64,000 bases of DNA. It comes from Fimbriimonadales bacterium (lineage in GTDB: Bacteria; Armatimonadota; Fimbriimonadia; Fimbriimonadales; ATM1). The stretch's first letter is position 1; every line of letters starts with the position of its first letter. The position numbers and the translations under genes are program-made. Of this stretch, positions 16,266 to 24,152 are shown piece after piece. The stretch is taken from positions 372,001-436,000 of the forward strand of contig DATMAR010000003.1 in the NCBI GenBank assembly GCA_035559795.1. The letters run 5' to 3'. The notes beneath the pieces were generated by a model, which did not search any database, was not told the DNA's origin, and saw nothing but the letters and a program-made list of their open reading frames with translations.

Positions 16266-18506
16266 TTGCAACTTTATTTCAGTTTAGAACACTTACCGCG
16301 AGAGGCTGCAGAATGCGAAGCCTGTTTACAGCGTTTGCATGATCGCCTCGAAGTTACAAAAGGCGTAAAACGCGTAAGCATCGAGCGTCCTGAGCGTAGA
16401 GTTTGGGTGGAGGTCGAAGAAAGCGCCGACCTTTCACGCATCGAAGAAACAGCCCGAAAAATCATGTCTGAGGTTGCATTGGGTTATGCGCATGAAACCT
16501 TGCGAATCGGGGGAATGGACTGTCCTGCTTGTGCGAAGGACATCGAAAAAGCCGTTGCTTCGATGGAGGGTGTTCTCGCTTGTTCTGTAGATTTTACGAG
16601 CCGCCGCATGTCCGTGGAATTCGATTTGAATCGGGTAGGAATCGAAGCGATTCAACGCACGATTCGGCAAATGGGTTACAGCGCGCAAGAACTTTTCCGC
16701 TGGGAGCCGATCAGTTCGCCGAAAGAAATCCTGATGTTGGCTATAGGGGGGGCTTTTTGGTTATCTGCGCTTTTTGTCACTGAACCTCGAATCGTTCAAG
16801 GAAGTCTTCTTTTGATCGCCGCACTCGTAAGCGGTTGGAAGATGCTTCTTTCAGGAATCTTCTCCCTGCTTCGTGCGAATTTCACGATGAACGCGTTGAT
16901 GACTATCGCCGTCATCGGCGCTGCAGCGATAGGGGAATGGCAAGAAGCGGCATTGGTAACATGGCTTTTCGCGCTCGGAAATATCATTCAATCCGGAGCA
17001 ATGCTCAAAACCCAAGACGAAATCAGAAAACTCGTGCAGTCCGCTCCAAAAATCGCGCGATGCAAATCGAATGGTGGGGTCGTAGAAAGAGATGTTTACG
17101 AAGTCGTACCTGGAGACTTAGTGGAAGTTCTTCCCTTCGCGCAAGTTCCCATTGACGGCGTCGTCGAAGAAGGGTCGAGCACAATCAATTACAGTATGTT
17201 GACGGGTGAAAGCGAACCGACGTATGTCGAAATCGGTTCGAAGGTATTGGCGGGGGGGATCAACGAAGGAGGATATCTTCTCATTCGTTGCGAGAAGCCC
17301 TTCACGGACACTTTGTACGCAAAAACCTTAGAACTCATCGAAGAAGGTCAGCGCAAACCTACGCCGCAACAGGAACTCATTGACCGTTTCAGCGCTTGGT
17401 ACACACCTACCGTTATCTTCGCCGCACTCGTTCTCGCCGTTTTGCCCCCCCTCATGCAGTGGAAAACATGGTATGTGTCCCTCCATCAAGCCTTTTGGCT
17501 TTTGATGGTCGCATGTCCTTGTGCTTTGGTAATTTCTACTCCGGTAGCGACTGCGCGCGCACTCGGCGTCGCCAGCAAAATCGGTGCCCTCATAAAAGGG
17601 GGGGGCAAATTGGAACTCGCTTCCCGTATAAAACATTGGATTTTCGACAAAACTGGCACTTTGACATATGGGAGATTAGAGGTGCGCAATGTCGAACTTC
17701 TGGGAAGTTTTTCTCGTGAAGAAGTCCTGCACCTCGCTTGCGCACTCGCAAAACGTAGCGCGCATCCTGTTGCGAACGCAATTGCGCGTTTGAAAACCGG
17801 TGAAGACCTTCCCGAAGTGCAAGAGTTGCGCGTAGAACCGGGGAAAGGAATTTCAGGAAAAGTCAACGGCAAAACAGTCCTCCTCGGCTCGGCACAATTT
17901 ACAGGGGGGGCTCAAGAAGGGAAAGGGACGGTTGCCTATTTGTCTCTCGATGGTGAACCGATTGCGCGTTTCGATTTGGCGGAAAAACCCAAAGAAGAAG
18001 CGAGAAACGCCATACGCGAAATGAAAAACGAAGGAATGAAAATCACGCTTCTTTCCGGAGACGACGAGCACGCAGTTCGCAATTTGGCAGAATATCTCGA
18101 AATCGAAAACTACATTGCTAAGGCTTCTCCGCAAGAAAAATCGGAAGTTGTAGAAAAAATCACGCAAAAAGAACAGACTGCGGTAGTCGGGGATGGTATC
18201 AACGACGTCGCCGCCATGCAACGTTCTACATTGCCGATTGCGATGGGAGCCGCAGGTGCCGCCTCTGCCATCGAAGCGGCCGACATCGTGTTATTGAACG
18301 ATGAAATCGCTTCTATCCCCCGCATCGTTCGATTGAGCAAAAGTTATCGTACGATCATTATCCAAAATGTCGTTTTCAGTTTGTTCACGAAGGGATTGCT
18401 TTTGGCGGCAGGTTTCATGACTCCCCTTCCTTATTGGCTTGCAGTGGTCGGAGATATGGGAGTTTCTCTTTTGGTGATTGGGAACGCGCTGCGGTTGCGT
18501 GCGTGA
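16266..18506 (+). CDS. P1B-type heavy-metal ATPase, Zn/Cd/Pb class
   Basis: 746 residues from a TTG start. The N-terminus has a degenerate metal-binding domain (CEACLQRL) and a second HMA domain with GMDCPACAKDIE. Catalytic landmarks: CPC in the membrane (ACPCALVIS, about 417), phosphorylation site DKTGTLT (about 461), the HP motif in KRSAHPVANA and the hinge GDGINDVAAM. The last helix region GDMGVSLLVIGNALRL keeps the Asp diagnostic of the Zn/Cd/Pb (ZntA) class rather than Cu pumps. It exports divalent metal from the cytoplasm. No metalloregulator is adjacent. Confidence 0.93.
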   Translation: MQLYFSLEHLPREAAECEACLQRLHDRLEVTKGVKRVSIERPERRVWVEVEESADLSRIEETARKIMSEVALGYAHETLRIGGMDCPACAKDIEKAVASMEGVLACSVDFTSRRMSVEFDLNRVGIEAIQRTIRQMGYSAQELFRWEPISSPKEILMLAIGGAFWLSALFVTEPRIVQGSLLLIAALVSGWKMLLSGIFSLLRANFTMNALMTIAVIGAAAIGEWQEAALVTWLFALGNIIQSGAMLKTQDEIRKLVQSAPKIARCKSNGGVVERDVYEVVPGDLVEVLPFAQVPIDGVVEEGSSTINYSMLTGESEPTYVEIGSKVLAGGINEGGYLLIRCEKPFTDTLYAKTLELIEEGQRKPTPQQELIDRFSAWYTPTVIFAALVLAVLPPLMQWKTWYVSLHQAFWLLMVACPCALVISTPVATARALGVASKIGALIKGGGKLELASRIKHWIFDKTGTLTYGRLEVRNVELLGSFSREEVLHLACALAKRSAHPVANAIARLKTGEDLPEVQELRVEPGKGISGKVNGKTVLLGSAQFTGGAQEGKGTVAYLSLDGEPIARFDLAEKPKEEARNAIREMKNEGMKITLLSGDDEHAVRNLAEYLEIENYIAKASPQEKSEVVEKITQKEQTAVVGDGINDVAAMQRSTLPIAMGAAGAASAIEAADIVLLNDEIASIPRIVRLSKSYRTIIIQNVVFSLFTKGLLLAAGFMTPLPYWLAVVGDMGVSLLVIGNALRLRA

Positions 18507-18613
18507 AAGCATCCGCGTCTGCATTTTTTTCTTCTCTTCGATTCCTTCGGGCAGAATGCAGATCGTTGACAAATATGTTTTCGAGTAAATACGAATGAAA
18601 GAAAACCAGAAAA

Positions 18614-18656
18614 CGGTTCCCCTTGCGCAAGCAGGGGGAACCTTACGGAGGGGGTT
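18614..18656 (-). repeat. GGTTCCCC-family palindromic repeat, copy 2
   Basis: Arms GGTTCCCC and GGGGGAACC surround TTGCGCAAGCA. The gaccccc-type leader lies on its right, so this copy is inverted relative to the others. Confidence 0.8.
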
Positions 18657-18714
18657 TCTGAAATAAATGATTCGTATAAGAAATTTTGATACGTCCTCCG
18701 CAAGGGTTTTATTC

Positions 18715-18762
18715 GACCCCCTCCTCAAGGGTTCCCCTCTTCGCTTTGCTCGAAGGGGAACC
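18715..18762 (+). repeat. GGTTCCCC-family palindromic repeat, copy 3
   Basis: Leader gaccccctcctcaag, arm GGTTCCCC, spacer TCTTCGCTTTGCTCGAA, arm GGGGAACC. The TCTTCGC...GCTCGAA spacer defines a subtype shared with copies at 19295 and 44777. Confidence 0.85.
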
Positions 18763-18858
18763 CCGATGGTTGGGGTTGTTGCAACGAACCACTTTAAAAA
18801 AGAATTTTTCATTTTATTTCACTCCATCCCTAAAGTAATCTTTCTATTACGAAAAAAG

Positions 18859-19167
18859 ATGACCAAATACGACCCTTTCCAAGACCTCTGGCAAATCGTT
18901 AGGAAAATCCCGAAAGGGAAAGTCGTTTCTTACGGTGATTTAGGGAAAATGCTTCGAAATCCGGCGACCGGGTTTCAGGTGGGGCGCCTGATGGCGAGTG
19001 CTCCGGACTGCGTTCCTTGGTGGCGCGTCGTCGCCAAAGACGGCAGTCTTCCCATCCACAAACGCTCGCCGCAACTTCGCATCGAACAAGAAAAACGCCT
19101 AAGAGCGGAAGGGGTTATCTTCGAGGGGGGGCGCATCGAAATGGAAAAACATCGCTGGAAAATTTAA
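18859..19167 (+). CDS. Alkyltransferase-like protein (ATL, MGMT fold without catalytic Cys)
   Basis: 102 residues from ATG 18859. The sequence DLWQIVRKIPKGKVVSYGDL and QVGRLMAS is the DNA-binding half of O6-alkylguanine alkyltransferases. The active-site PCHRVV is replaced by PWWRVV, so both the acceptor Cys and the adjacent His are Trp. Such ATL proteins bind O6-alkylguanine and flag it to nucleotide excision repair instead of dealkylating it. A Cys four residues earlier (APDCVPWW) is not in the catalytic position. The frame upstream to 18667 is repeat sequence and is excluded. Confidence 0.88.
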   Translation: MTKYDPFQDLWQIVRKIPKGKVVSYGDLGKMLRNPATGFQVGRLMASAPDCVPWWRVVAKDGSLPIHKRSPQLRIEQEKRLRAEGVIFEGGRIEMEKHRWKI

Positions 19168-19249
19168 CTTGAATGTTTATTCCCCTGCAGGTCGAAGCAT
19201 TATATTCCCATGGACAAAAAATACATCCTTCTTGTGAATAGCATATGTG

Positions 19250-19275
19250 CATTCCCAAACAGAGTTCGGGAACGA
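19250..19275. repeat. TTTGGGAACG-type palindrome, diverged copy
   Basis: cattcccaaac and gttcgggaacga form imperfect arms around aga. Better copies are at 44854-44878 and 44906-44927. Confidence 0.6.
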
Positions 19276-19294
19276 GAAAAAGTTTTATTTTTTT

Positions 19295-19344
19295 GAACCC
19301 CTCCTTAAAGGTTCCCCCTCTTCGCTTCACTCGAAGGGGGAACC
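19295..19344 (+). repeat. GGTTCCCC-family palindromic repeat, copy 4
   Basis: Leader gaacccctccttaaa, arm GGTTCCCCC, spacer TCTTCGCTTCACTCGAA, arm GGGGGAACC. Confidence 0.85.
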
Positions 19345-19550
19345 TCAGTCGTCGATAAAGATCAATTTGACAATAACAGATTGCGCGCATATTTCAACAA
19401 ATTGTAGTTAGCGCCATAAGGCGCGATTTATTGACCCCTTCCTTGTAGATGTTTTGCTCGAATTTCAGCACCAAGTTTGGATTGTATTTCCTTGTCGAAA
19501 TAACTTTTGATTGGTTGACTCCCTCTTCTCTCAGCCCCTAAAAAAACGAG

Positions 19551-20852
19551 ATGCTGGATGCATTTTTGAAAAAATTGGCTAAGGCGGGATGGAAGCCGCA
19601 TAAAGGGCAAATCGAATATCTGCTTTCCAAGGCGAGGTTTCGCGTTTTGGCGTGCGGAAGAAGGTGGGGAAAAACGGATGCCGCGGCGGCGGACATCGCG
19701 TATCGAATCACGGAAAAGGACAGCAGTCGTCAAATCGCAATTGCCCCAACGTTGGCGCAAGCGAGAATCGTTTTCGAACGCGTGAAGTGGATGCTTTTAG
19801 CAGCGGGAGTCGTCTTCACTGCCGTTTCGACGCCTTATCCGACGATTCGCGTACACGAAGGCGGAAATAAGAAAGCGCGCATTCTGCATGTTTTGGATGC
19901 GAGGTCAGGACACGAGGCGAAAAATTTACGAGGCGAAGGAGCACATCACATTTTGATGGATGAAGCGGCATTCGTTCCGGAATCTTTGATTACCGATGTC
20001 GCAATGCCGATATTAGCAGCGCATCACGGTCGCATGACTTTAATCAGCACACCGCGCGGAAGAAACTTTTTCTATCGTTTTTTCCTAATGGGTCAGCGCA
20101 GTGAAAAAGGATTTTGGAGTCGGCAATCGCCGAGCATCGAAAATCCAGCGGTGGACCATGAATATCTCGAACTGCAAAAAGAAATTCTCACCGAGCGTGC
20201 ATTTCGCACGGAATACGAAGCGGAATTTTTAGACAGTTCCTCTGCGGTTTTCAGTACAGAAGCATTAGATGCCGCGTTGAATGCCCCCACCGTTTCAGAA
20301 GGCGAAACCGTCGCCGGCATAGACTGGGCAAGATATCGAGACACGACTGGATTCGTTGCGGTGCGCGGAACGATGCGTCGCGCAGAGGTCGTTCATGTTT
20401 CGCAATGGAGCGCATTGCGATGGTCGGAACAAATCGCGCGCGTTTCTGATTTATGTGCGGAGTTGAAGGCAAAGCGTTTGATCTGCGACGCAACGGGTGT
20501 GGGTGATCCGGTTACGGAACAGTTGCGAGAGGCGATGCCTGATGCTCATATCGAAGGATTTACGTTTACACGAAATTCCAAAACGGAAATTATCGAGCGA
20601 TTGAATTGGATGCTGGAGCGTCAGCACTTACGATTGCCTGCGAACCCAGAACTCTTGCGCGAAATGGAGCATTTCGAAGGAATTTCGGATGAGCAAGGAA
20701 ACATTCGCTATTCGGCGTCTTCGGGTTTTCACGATGATTTGGTTTGCGCATTGGCGATGGCTTGTTCGATACTGCCCGACAATCGCGAAGGGATGATTTT
20801 TGGAAGGATGCGAAGAGGATGGCAACCCCCCCATTTAACTCTTTTTCGATAG
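19551..20852 (+). CDS. Phage terminase large subunit (Mu gp28-like)
   Basis: 433 residues. The ATPase half has Walker A CGRRWGKT (35-42) and a Walker B-like HILMDEAAF (about 133-141). The C-terminal RNase H-like nuclease half keeps its acidic residues in AGIDWARYRDTTG, LICDATGVGDP and FHDDLVCALAMA. Terminases cut concatemeric DNA and pump it into procapsids. The protein looks intact. It pairs with the DUF935-type portal gene 323 bases downstream, the Mu gp28-gp29 order, but no capsid, tail or lysis gene is nearby. Confidence 0.88.
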   Translation: MLDAFLKKLAKAGWKPHKGQIEYLLSKARFRVLACGRRWGKTDAAAADIAYRITEKDSSRQIAIAPTLAQARIVFERVKWMLLAAGVVFTAVSTPYPTIRVHEGGNKKARILHVLDARSGHEAKNLRGEGAHHILMDEAAFVPESLITDVAMPILAAHHGRMTLISTPRGRNFFYRFFLMGQRSEKGFWSRQSPSIENPAVDHEYLELQKEILTERAFRTEYEAEFLDSSSAVFSTEALDAALNAPTVSEGETVAGIDWARYRDTTGFVAVRGTMRRAEVVHVSQWSALRWSEQIARVSDLCAELKAKRLICDATGVGDPVTEQLREAMPDAHIEGFTFTRNSKTEIIERLNWMLERQHLRLPANPELLREMEHFEGISDEQGNIRYSASSGFHDDLVCALAMACSILPDNREGMIFGRMRRGWQPPHLTLFR

Positions 20853-20930
20853 AGGAAAGGTATTTATGAAAACCCTCTCCTTAGAGGTTCCCTGCTCCGG
20901 GTTTGAAATACAACGAATTTCAAAACTAAA

Positions 20931-20953
20931 TGTAGGGGCGCCGTAAGGCGCGA
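20931..20953. repeat. GCGCC-TAAG-GCGC palindrome, copy in terminase/portal gap
   Basis: gtaggGGCGCCgtaaGGCGCga; near-identical to 21121-21143 and to the inverse copy at 23784-23805. Confidence 0.8.
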
Positions 20954-21040
20954 ATGTAAAGGCGAATAAAAATAAAGGATGAACGATGAAACGGATGAAG
21001 ACAACGATTATAGAATTGAAAGAAGGAGTGTTTTTTTTAG

Positions 21041-21086
21041 AAACCCCCCCTTAAAGGTTCCCCCTGCTCCGCAAGGGGAAGCGAGG
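21041..21086 (+). repeat. GGTTCCCC-family palindromic repeat, copy 6
   Basis: Leader with eight C, then ttaaaGGTTCCCC, spacer CTGCTCCGCAA and GGGGAAGC, with one arm base changed. The preceding copy 5 at 20869-20903 has lost the right arm. Confidence 0.75.
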
Positions 21087-21120
21087 TTTGAAAAAAACAT
21101 TAAATTGGTTTTTAATCCAA

Positions 21121-21143
21121 ACGTAGGAGCGCCGTAAGGCGCG
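21121..21143. repeat. GCGCC-TAAG-GCGC palindrome, second copy in terminase/portal gap
   Basis: gtaggaGCGCCgtaaGGCGCga, 190 bases after the first copy and in the same orientation. Confidence 0.8.
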
Positions 21144-21175
21144 AATAAAAATACGAATACAAAAAAGGATAATCA

Positions 21176-22318
21176 ATGAACTGGATAAAGAACATTATCG
21201 AATTTACTCGAATACCGAAAAGGAAACGTTTGCAAAAGCGCGACGAAGCGCCTGCGATTCCTCGTTCCATCGCGTATAGTCTGCAATTTCCAGGTGCTGC
21301 ACAGCAGGTATCGGGTCAAAACATCAGCCTGCAGACCTTCGAACAGATGCTTCGCGACCCGCTGATACGTTCCGCCGTGACCATCAAAAAATATGGTGCA
21401 CTGGCGGTCCCTTGGAGGATTGTTCCCGCACCGGAAAACGGGGGGGCTTCCGAAGATGCGCGAAAGAGGGCGGATTTCGTGGAATACGCGTTCGCTGAAA
21501 TGCAAGGGAGCATTACGGGAGTTTTGCTCGATGCGATGGATGCGATTGCGAAAGGATATGCGATTTTGGAGAAAATCTTCGTCGAAGACACGCGGAAATA
21601 TCCGGGGAAAATACGATTCGAAGCGATTCGTCCGAAAGACCCTTCCTTGTTCGGTTTCGAAGTGGACGAGTTTCTCAACATCAAAGGACTCACTTTGCAC
21701 GTTCCTGGTGAAAGTGTGCGCTCGCTACCTGTAGAGAAGTTCGTCATTTTCGTGTACCAACAACGTTACGGTTTTCCGAGTGGAGAATCGGATTTGATTC
21801 CTGCTCACAAGCATTGGGCAATCAAGCGCGAATTACTGAAGCAATGGAGCTCGCATTTGGACAAGTTCGCATCTCCGACTGTGCTGGGAAAATTCAAGCG
21901 CGGACTTCCCGAAAGCGCTCAGACACAGTTATTGGATGCTTTGGAGAAGTTGGCGCGTCAATCGGCTGTCGTTTATCCGGACGACATCGAGGTGAGTTTG
22001 CTCGAGGGGGGGCGCGAGGCTCGTTCGGGATATTTGGAGGCAATCGATTATCACAATCGTGAAATGGCTCGTGCGATTTTAGGACAGACGCTGGTGACGG
22101 AAGATTCTCGGCGCATAGGCTCGCTTGCATTGGGAAAGGTGCACTTGCAGGTTTTGATTATGCAGTTGGCAGGTTTGCGTCGAGAATTAGCAGAGCGTGT
22201 GGTGAACGAGCAGTTGATACGTCCTTTGATTGACCTTAACTTCGGAGCAGGTTCTTATCCCATGTTCGAATTCGTCGAGCCCGAGTTGGACGTCTTTCGG
22301 ACGGGGAAGGTTGTGTAG
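21176..22318 (+). CDS. Phage portal protein, DUF935/Mu gp29-like
   Basis: 380 residues. The N-terminal region contains MLRDPLIRSAVTIKKYGALAVPW and later VEYAFAEMQGSITGVLLDAMDAIAKGYAILEKIF, followed by a central HKHWAIKRELLKQWSSHLDKFASP segment. This is the helix-rich pattern of DUF935 portals, which form the ring through which DNA enters the capsid. It is shorter than Mu gp29 (about 500 residues) and ends soon after the FEFVEPELD segment, so the C-terminal part may be lost. Neighbours on both sides are housekeeping genes. Confidence 0.8.
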   Translation: MNWIKNIIEFTRIPKRKRLQKRDEAPAIPRSIAYSLQFPGAAQQVSGQNISLQTFEQMLRDPLIRSAVTIKKYGALAVPWRIVPAPENGGASEDARKRADFVEYAFAEMQGSITGVLLDAMDAIAKGYAILEKIFVEDTRKYPGKIRFEAIRPKDPSLFGFEVDEFLNIKGLTLHVPGESVRSLPVEKFVIFVYQQRYGFPSGESDLIPAHKHWAIKRELLKQWSSHLDKFASPTVLGKFKRGLPESAQTQLLDALEKLARQSAVVYPDDIEVSLLEGGREARSGYLEAIDYHNREMARAILGQTLVTEDSRRIGSLALGKVHLQVLIMQLAGLRRELAERVVNEQLIRPLIDLNFGAGSYPMFEFVEPELDVFRTGKVV

Positions 22319-22340
22319 ATTTTTTTCGAGATTTTATGTG

Positions 22341-23015
22341 CTATTCGTAGGATGCTATTTGTTTCATCGTTTTGAAATGAATTTTGGCGACTTGTTTGAG
22401 TTGTCCGATTCCGTGGAGAGCGACGAAGTTTTTCGCGACGGTAATCGTTTGGGGTCCTGCCCCTTTCGGAAACTCGATTCCCCATTCTTTCGATAGATTT
22501 TGCAAACGACGCAGGAATTCCGCACGAGCGAGGACGGAAGCAGCAGCGACGGCGATGTCCTCTTCTGCGCGAACTTTCGACACCAGGCGAACTTTGCGCC
22601 CTAATTCGAACAAACGTTTTTGCACTGCTTGCGGGTCTGCGAATTGGTCGCTAATCACGACAATTTCCTTGTTTTCTTTCGGGGGGGATCCTGCAGAGAC
22701 TTCCCGGTTCAGCAGAATTTCTAAAACGTTTTCGATCGCGCGCGCATGCCCCCAAGCGAGGATTTTGTTCAGATTGCGCATTTGCTCCCAAAGTTCGTTG
22801 TACTTCGCAGGACCGATAGCGATTATGGAATGAGGGCATGTTTTGCGGATTTTCGCGGAAAGTTGCATCGCGCGAGAGTCCGTAATTTTTTTCGATTCCC
22901 GAACATCTTCCAATTCGGCGAGATGTTCGGGGGCGACATAACACGCGGCAATCACGAGCGGACCGAAAAAATCCCCTTTCCCGCTTTCATCCACGCCGAT
23001 TCGATAGTCGTACAT
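22341..23015 (-). CDS. rnhC: Ribonuclease HIII (catalytic domain form)
   Basis: 224 residues. The opening IGVDESGKGDFFGPLVIAA is the RNase HIII version of the active-site motif (GKGDxFGPL rather than the GRGPLAG of HII), with further acidic residues in VISDQFADP and EEDIAVAAASVLARAEF. It hydrolyses the RNA strand of RNA-DNA hybrids. The N-terminal TBP-like substrate-binding domain of Bacillus RNase HIII is absent, so this is a short form. Confidence 0.85.
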   Translation of the reverse strand: MYDYRIGVDESGKGDFFGPLVIAACYVAPEHLAELEDVRESKKITDSRAMQLSAKIRKTCPHSIIAIGPAKYNELWEQMRNLNKILAWGHARAIENVLEILLNREVSAGSPPKENKEIVVISDQFADPQAVQKRLFELGRKVRLVSKVRAEEDIAVAAASVLARAEFLRRLQNLSKEWGIEFPKGAGPQTITVAKNFVALHGIGQLKQVAKIHFKTMKQIASYE

Positions 23016-23169
23016 TCTGTTTTCGTTTGTCAGATAGGTTACCGCTAAGAAGTCTGAAAAGTTGTTCTACTGAAAAGCTTTTCCACCCGTTCGTAAGGTT
23101 TTCCCGCATATAGAGGGAACCGATGATTTTTTCCGTTCTCCACTTATTTATAAAATGTAAAATGTTCAT

Positions 23170-23505
23170 ATGATTAAAGGAATTCATGCAATGTTTTACT
23201 CTCCGAAAGCAGAGGAGTTGCGTGCTTTTTTTCGCGATAAATTGGGCTTGCGCTGGTTCGATTCTGGCGATGGATGGCTAATTTTCAAGCCTTCGGATTC
23301 CGAAGTCGGCTGCCACCCGCACGAAGGAACGAAGCATAAGATTTCTTTTTACTGCGACGATTTGCAGGCAACGATGGAGGAACTGAAACAACGTGGTGTG
23401 GAATTTACGATGGATATCGTTGACCAAGGATACGGATTCGTGACTCGCTTTCGTTTACCGGATGGTACGGAAGTTGATTTATATCAACCAAAATACAAAG
23501 AATAG
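23170..23505 (+). CDS. VOC (glyoxalase/bleomycin-resistance fold) family protein
   Basis: 111 residues, a single vicinal-oxygen-chelate module: IKGIHAMFYSPKAEELRAFFRDKLGL at the start, the CHPHEGTKHKISFYCDDL strand and FRLPDGTEVDLYQPKY at the end. VOC proteins usually dimerise and bind a divalent metal through His/Glu pairs such as those visible here. The reaction cannot be assigned. Confidence 0.85.
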   Translation: MIKGIHAMFYSPKAEELRAFFRDKLGLRWFDSGDGWLIFKPSDSEVGCHPHEGTKHKISFYCDDLQATMEELKQRGVEFTMDIVDQGYGFVTRFRLPDGTEVDLYQPKYKE

Positions 23506-23519
23506 AATTCCGCCACCCT

Positions 23520-23559
23520 TAGTAGGTAATGGCAACAACTAGTAGGTAATGGCAACAAC
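23520..23559 (+). repeat. Two tandem 20-bp units
   Basis: tagtaggtaatggcaacaac occurs twice in direct succession, immediately after the VOC gene. Only two units exist, so this is a local duplication rather than an array. Confidence 0.9.
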
Positions 23560-23617
23560 CAAAGGCACTTTAAATCGGGCGAGTCCTCGCAAAATACGGG
23601 GCGAAAGCTTCAGCAAC

Positions 23618-23705
<88 letters not shown>

Positions 23706-23783
23706 GCGTTCTCTTTTATACTTAACAACAAAGGCTCGAGAGAATCCCCTTGGGGGTCCGTTATCCCTTACACCTCACTCAAA

Positions 23784-23805
23784 TCGCGCCTTACGGCGCC
23801 CCTAC
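23784..23805. repeat. GCGCC-TAAG-GCGC palindrome, inverted copy
   Basis: tcGCGCCttacGGCGCccctac, the reverse complement of the copies at 20931 and 21121. Confidence 0.8.
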
Positions 23806-23969
23806 TAGTGATCATGACTGGTCGCGCCTTATAGATCTCATACGCCATAATTCCACTGAAGCACGCTGACTGCGCTCTTACAGGTTTTCCACAAGAAATA
23901 AAGAGCATTTCTGTTCAATTTCGTGCACAATAAGCGAGGTCATTCGTCTTTTTAACGAGTGTCCGATTT

Positions 23970-23992
23970 ACCCGGTATTCACCGGGTTTTTT
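23970..23992 (+). terminator. Rho-independent terminator or attenuator upstream of divIVA
   Basis: ACCCGGT (23970-23976), loop ATTC, ACCGGGT (23981-23987), then a T run. No gene ends just before it, so it terminates an unidentified short RNA or acts as an attenuator. Confidence 0.8.
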
Positions 23993-24099
23993 GATGTATT
24001 TTCGCCAAGCAGGCAGAGATTGGGGCAAACGCGAAATTCATTCCATCTCTGGCCGGTGAAATAGTCGTAAAGGAGGTTTTTTGCTTGAAGACGGATATT

Positions 24100-24115
24100 T
24101 GGCATGGTTATTGCA
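24100..24115 (+). promoter_or_regulatory. Candidate sigma-54 promoter of divIVA
   Basis: TGGCAT-GGTTA-TTGCA matches the sigma-54 consensus TGGCAC-N5-TTGCA with the required spacing between the -24 GG and -12 GC. Start of transcription would be near 24126, about 27 bases ahead of the divIVA ATG. rpoN itself is in this window at 37321. Confidence 0.65.
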
Positions 24116-24152
24116 CTTCGTGGATTAGGGGATTCTTCCCCGGAGGTCGGTA

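Larger units (their letters stand above)
18507..18858. other. Intergenic gap with two opposed palindromic repeats
   Basis: The 352-base gap contains two members of the GGTTCCCC family in opposite orientation (18614-18656 and 18715-18762). An open frame continues leftward from the alkyltransferase-like gene to 18667, but it only translates the repeat, so I placed that gene's start at 18859. Confidence 0.6.
19168..19550. other. Repeat-rich intergenic gap
   Basis: 383 bases with three repeat types side by side: a TTCCCAAAC/GGGAACG palindrome (19250-19275), a GGTTCCCC-family copy (19295-19344) and a GCGCC-TAAG-GCGC palindrome (19411-19425). No gene is supported. Confidence 0.6.
20853..21175. other. 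Repeat-filled gap between terminase and portal
   Basis: 323 bases with two stacked repeat cassettes. Each has a GGTTCCCC-type element (degenerate at 20869-20903, clear at 21041-21086) followed by a gtaggGGCGCCgtaaGGCGCga palindrome (20931-20953 and 21121-21143). The tail of each cassette (cgaat...aaaggatgaa/aatcaatgaa) is also similar, suggesting one local duplication. No gene. Confidence 0.65.
23706..24152. other. Long non-coding region ahead of divIVA
   Basis: 447 bases without a supportable gene. It holds a GCGCC palindrome (23784-23805), a strong plus-strand terminator (23970-23992), a hairpin CAGAGAT...ATCTCTG near 24015-24053, an AAAGGAGG followed by no clear ORF (24068-24075) and a sigma-54 promoter (24100-24115). 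The terminator implies a transcript, either a small RNA or an attenuated leader. Confidence 0.5.

Noticed and set aside
18667-18858. N-terminal extension of the alkyltransferase-like gene
   Set aside because: The 64 extra codons translate a GGTTCCCC palindrome and are not protein-like.
24001-24075. c-di-GMP (GEMM) riboswitch, because of ggggcaaac near 24020
   Set aside because: The required GGGACGCAAAGCC half is absent and the stems do not match.
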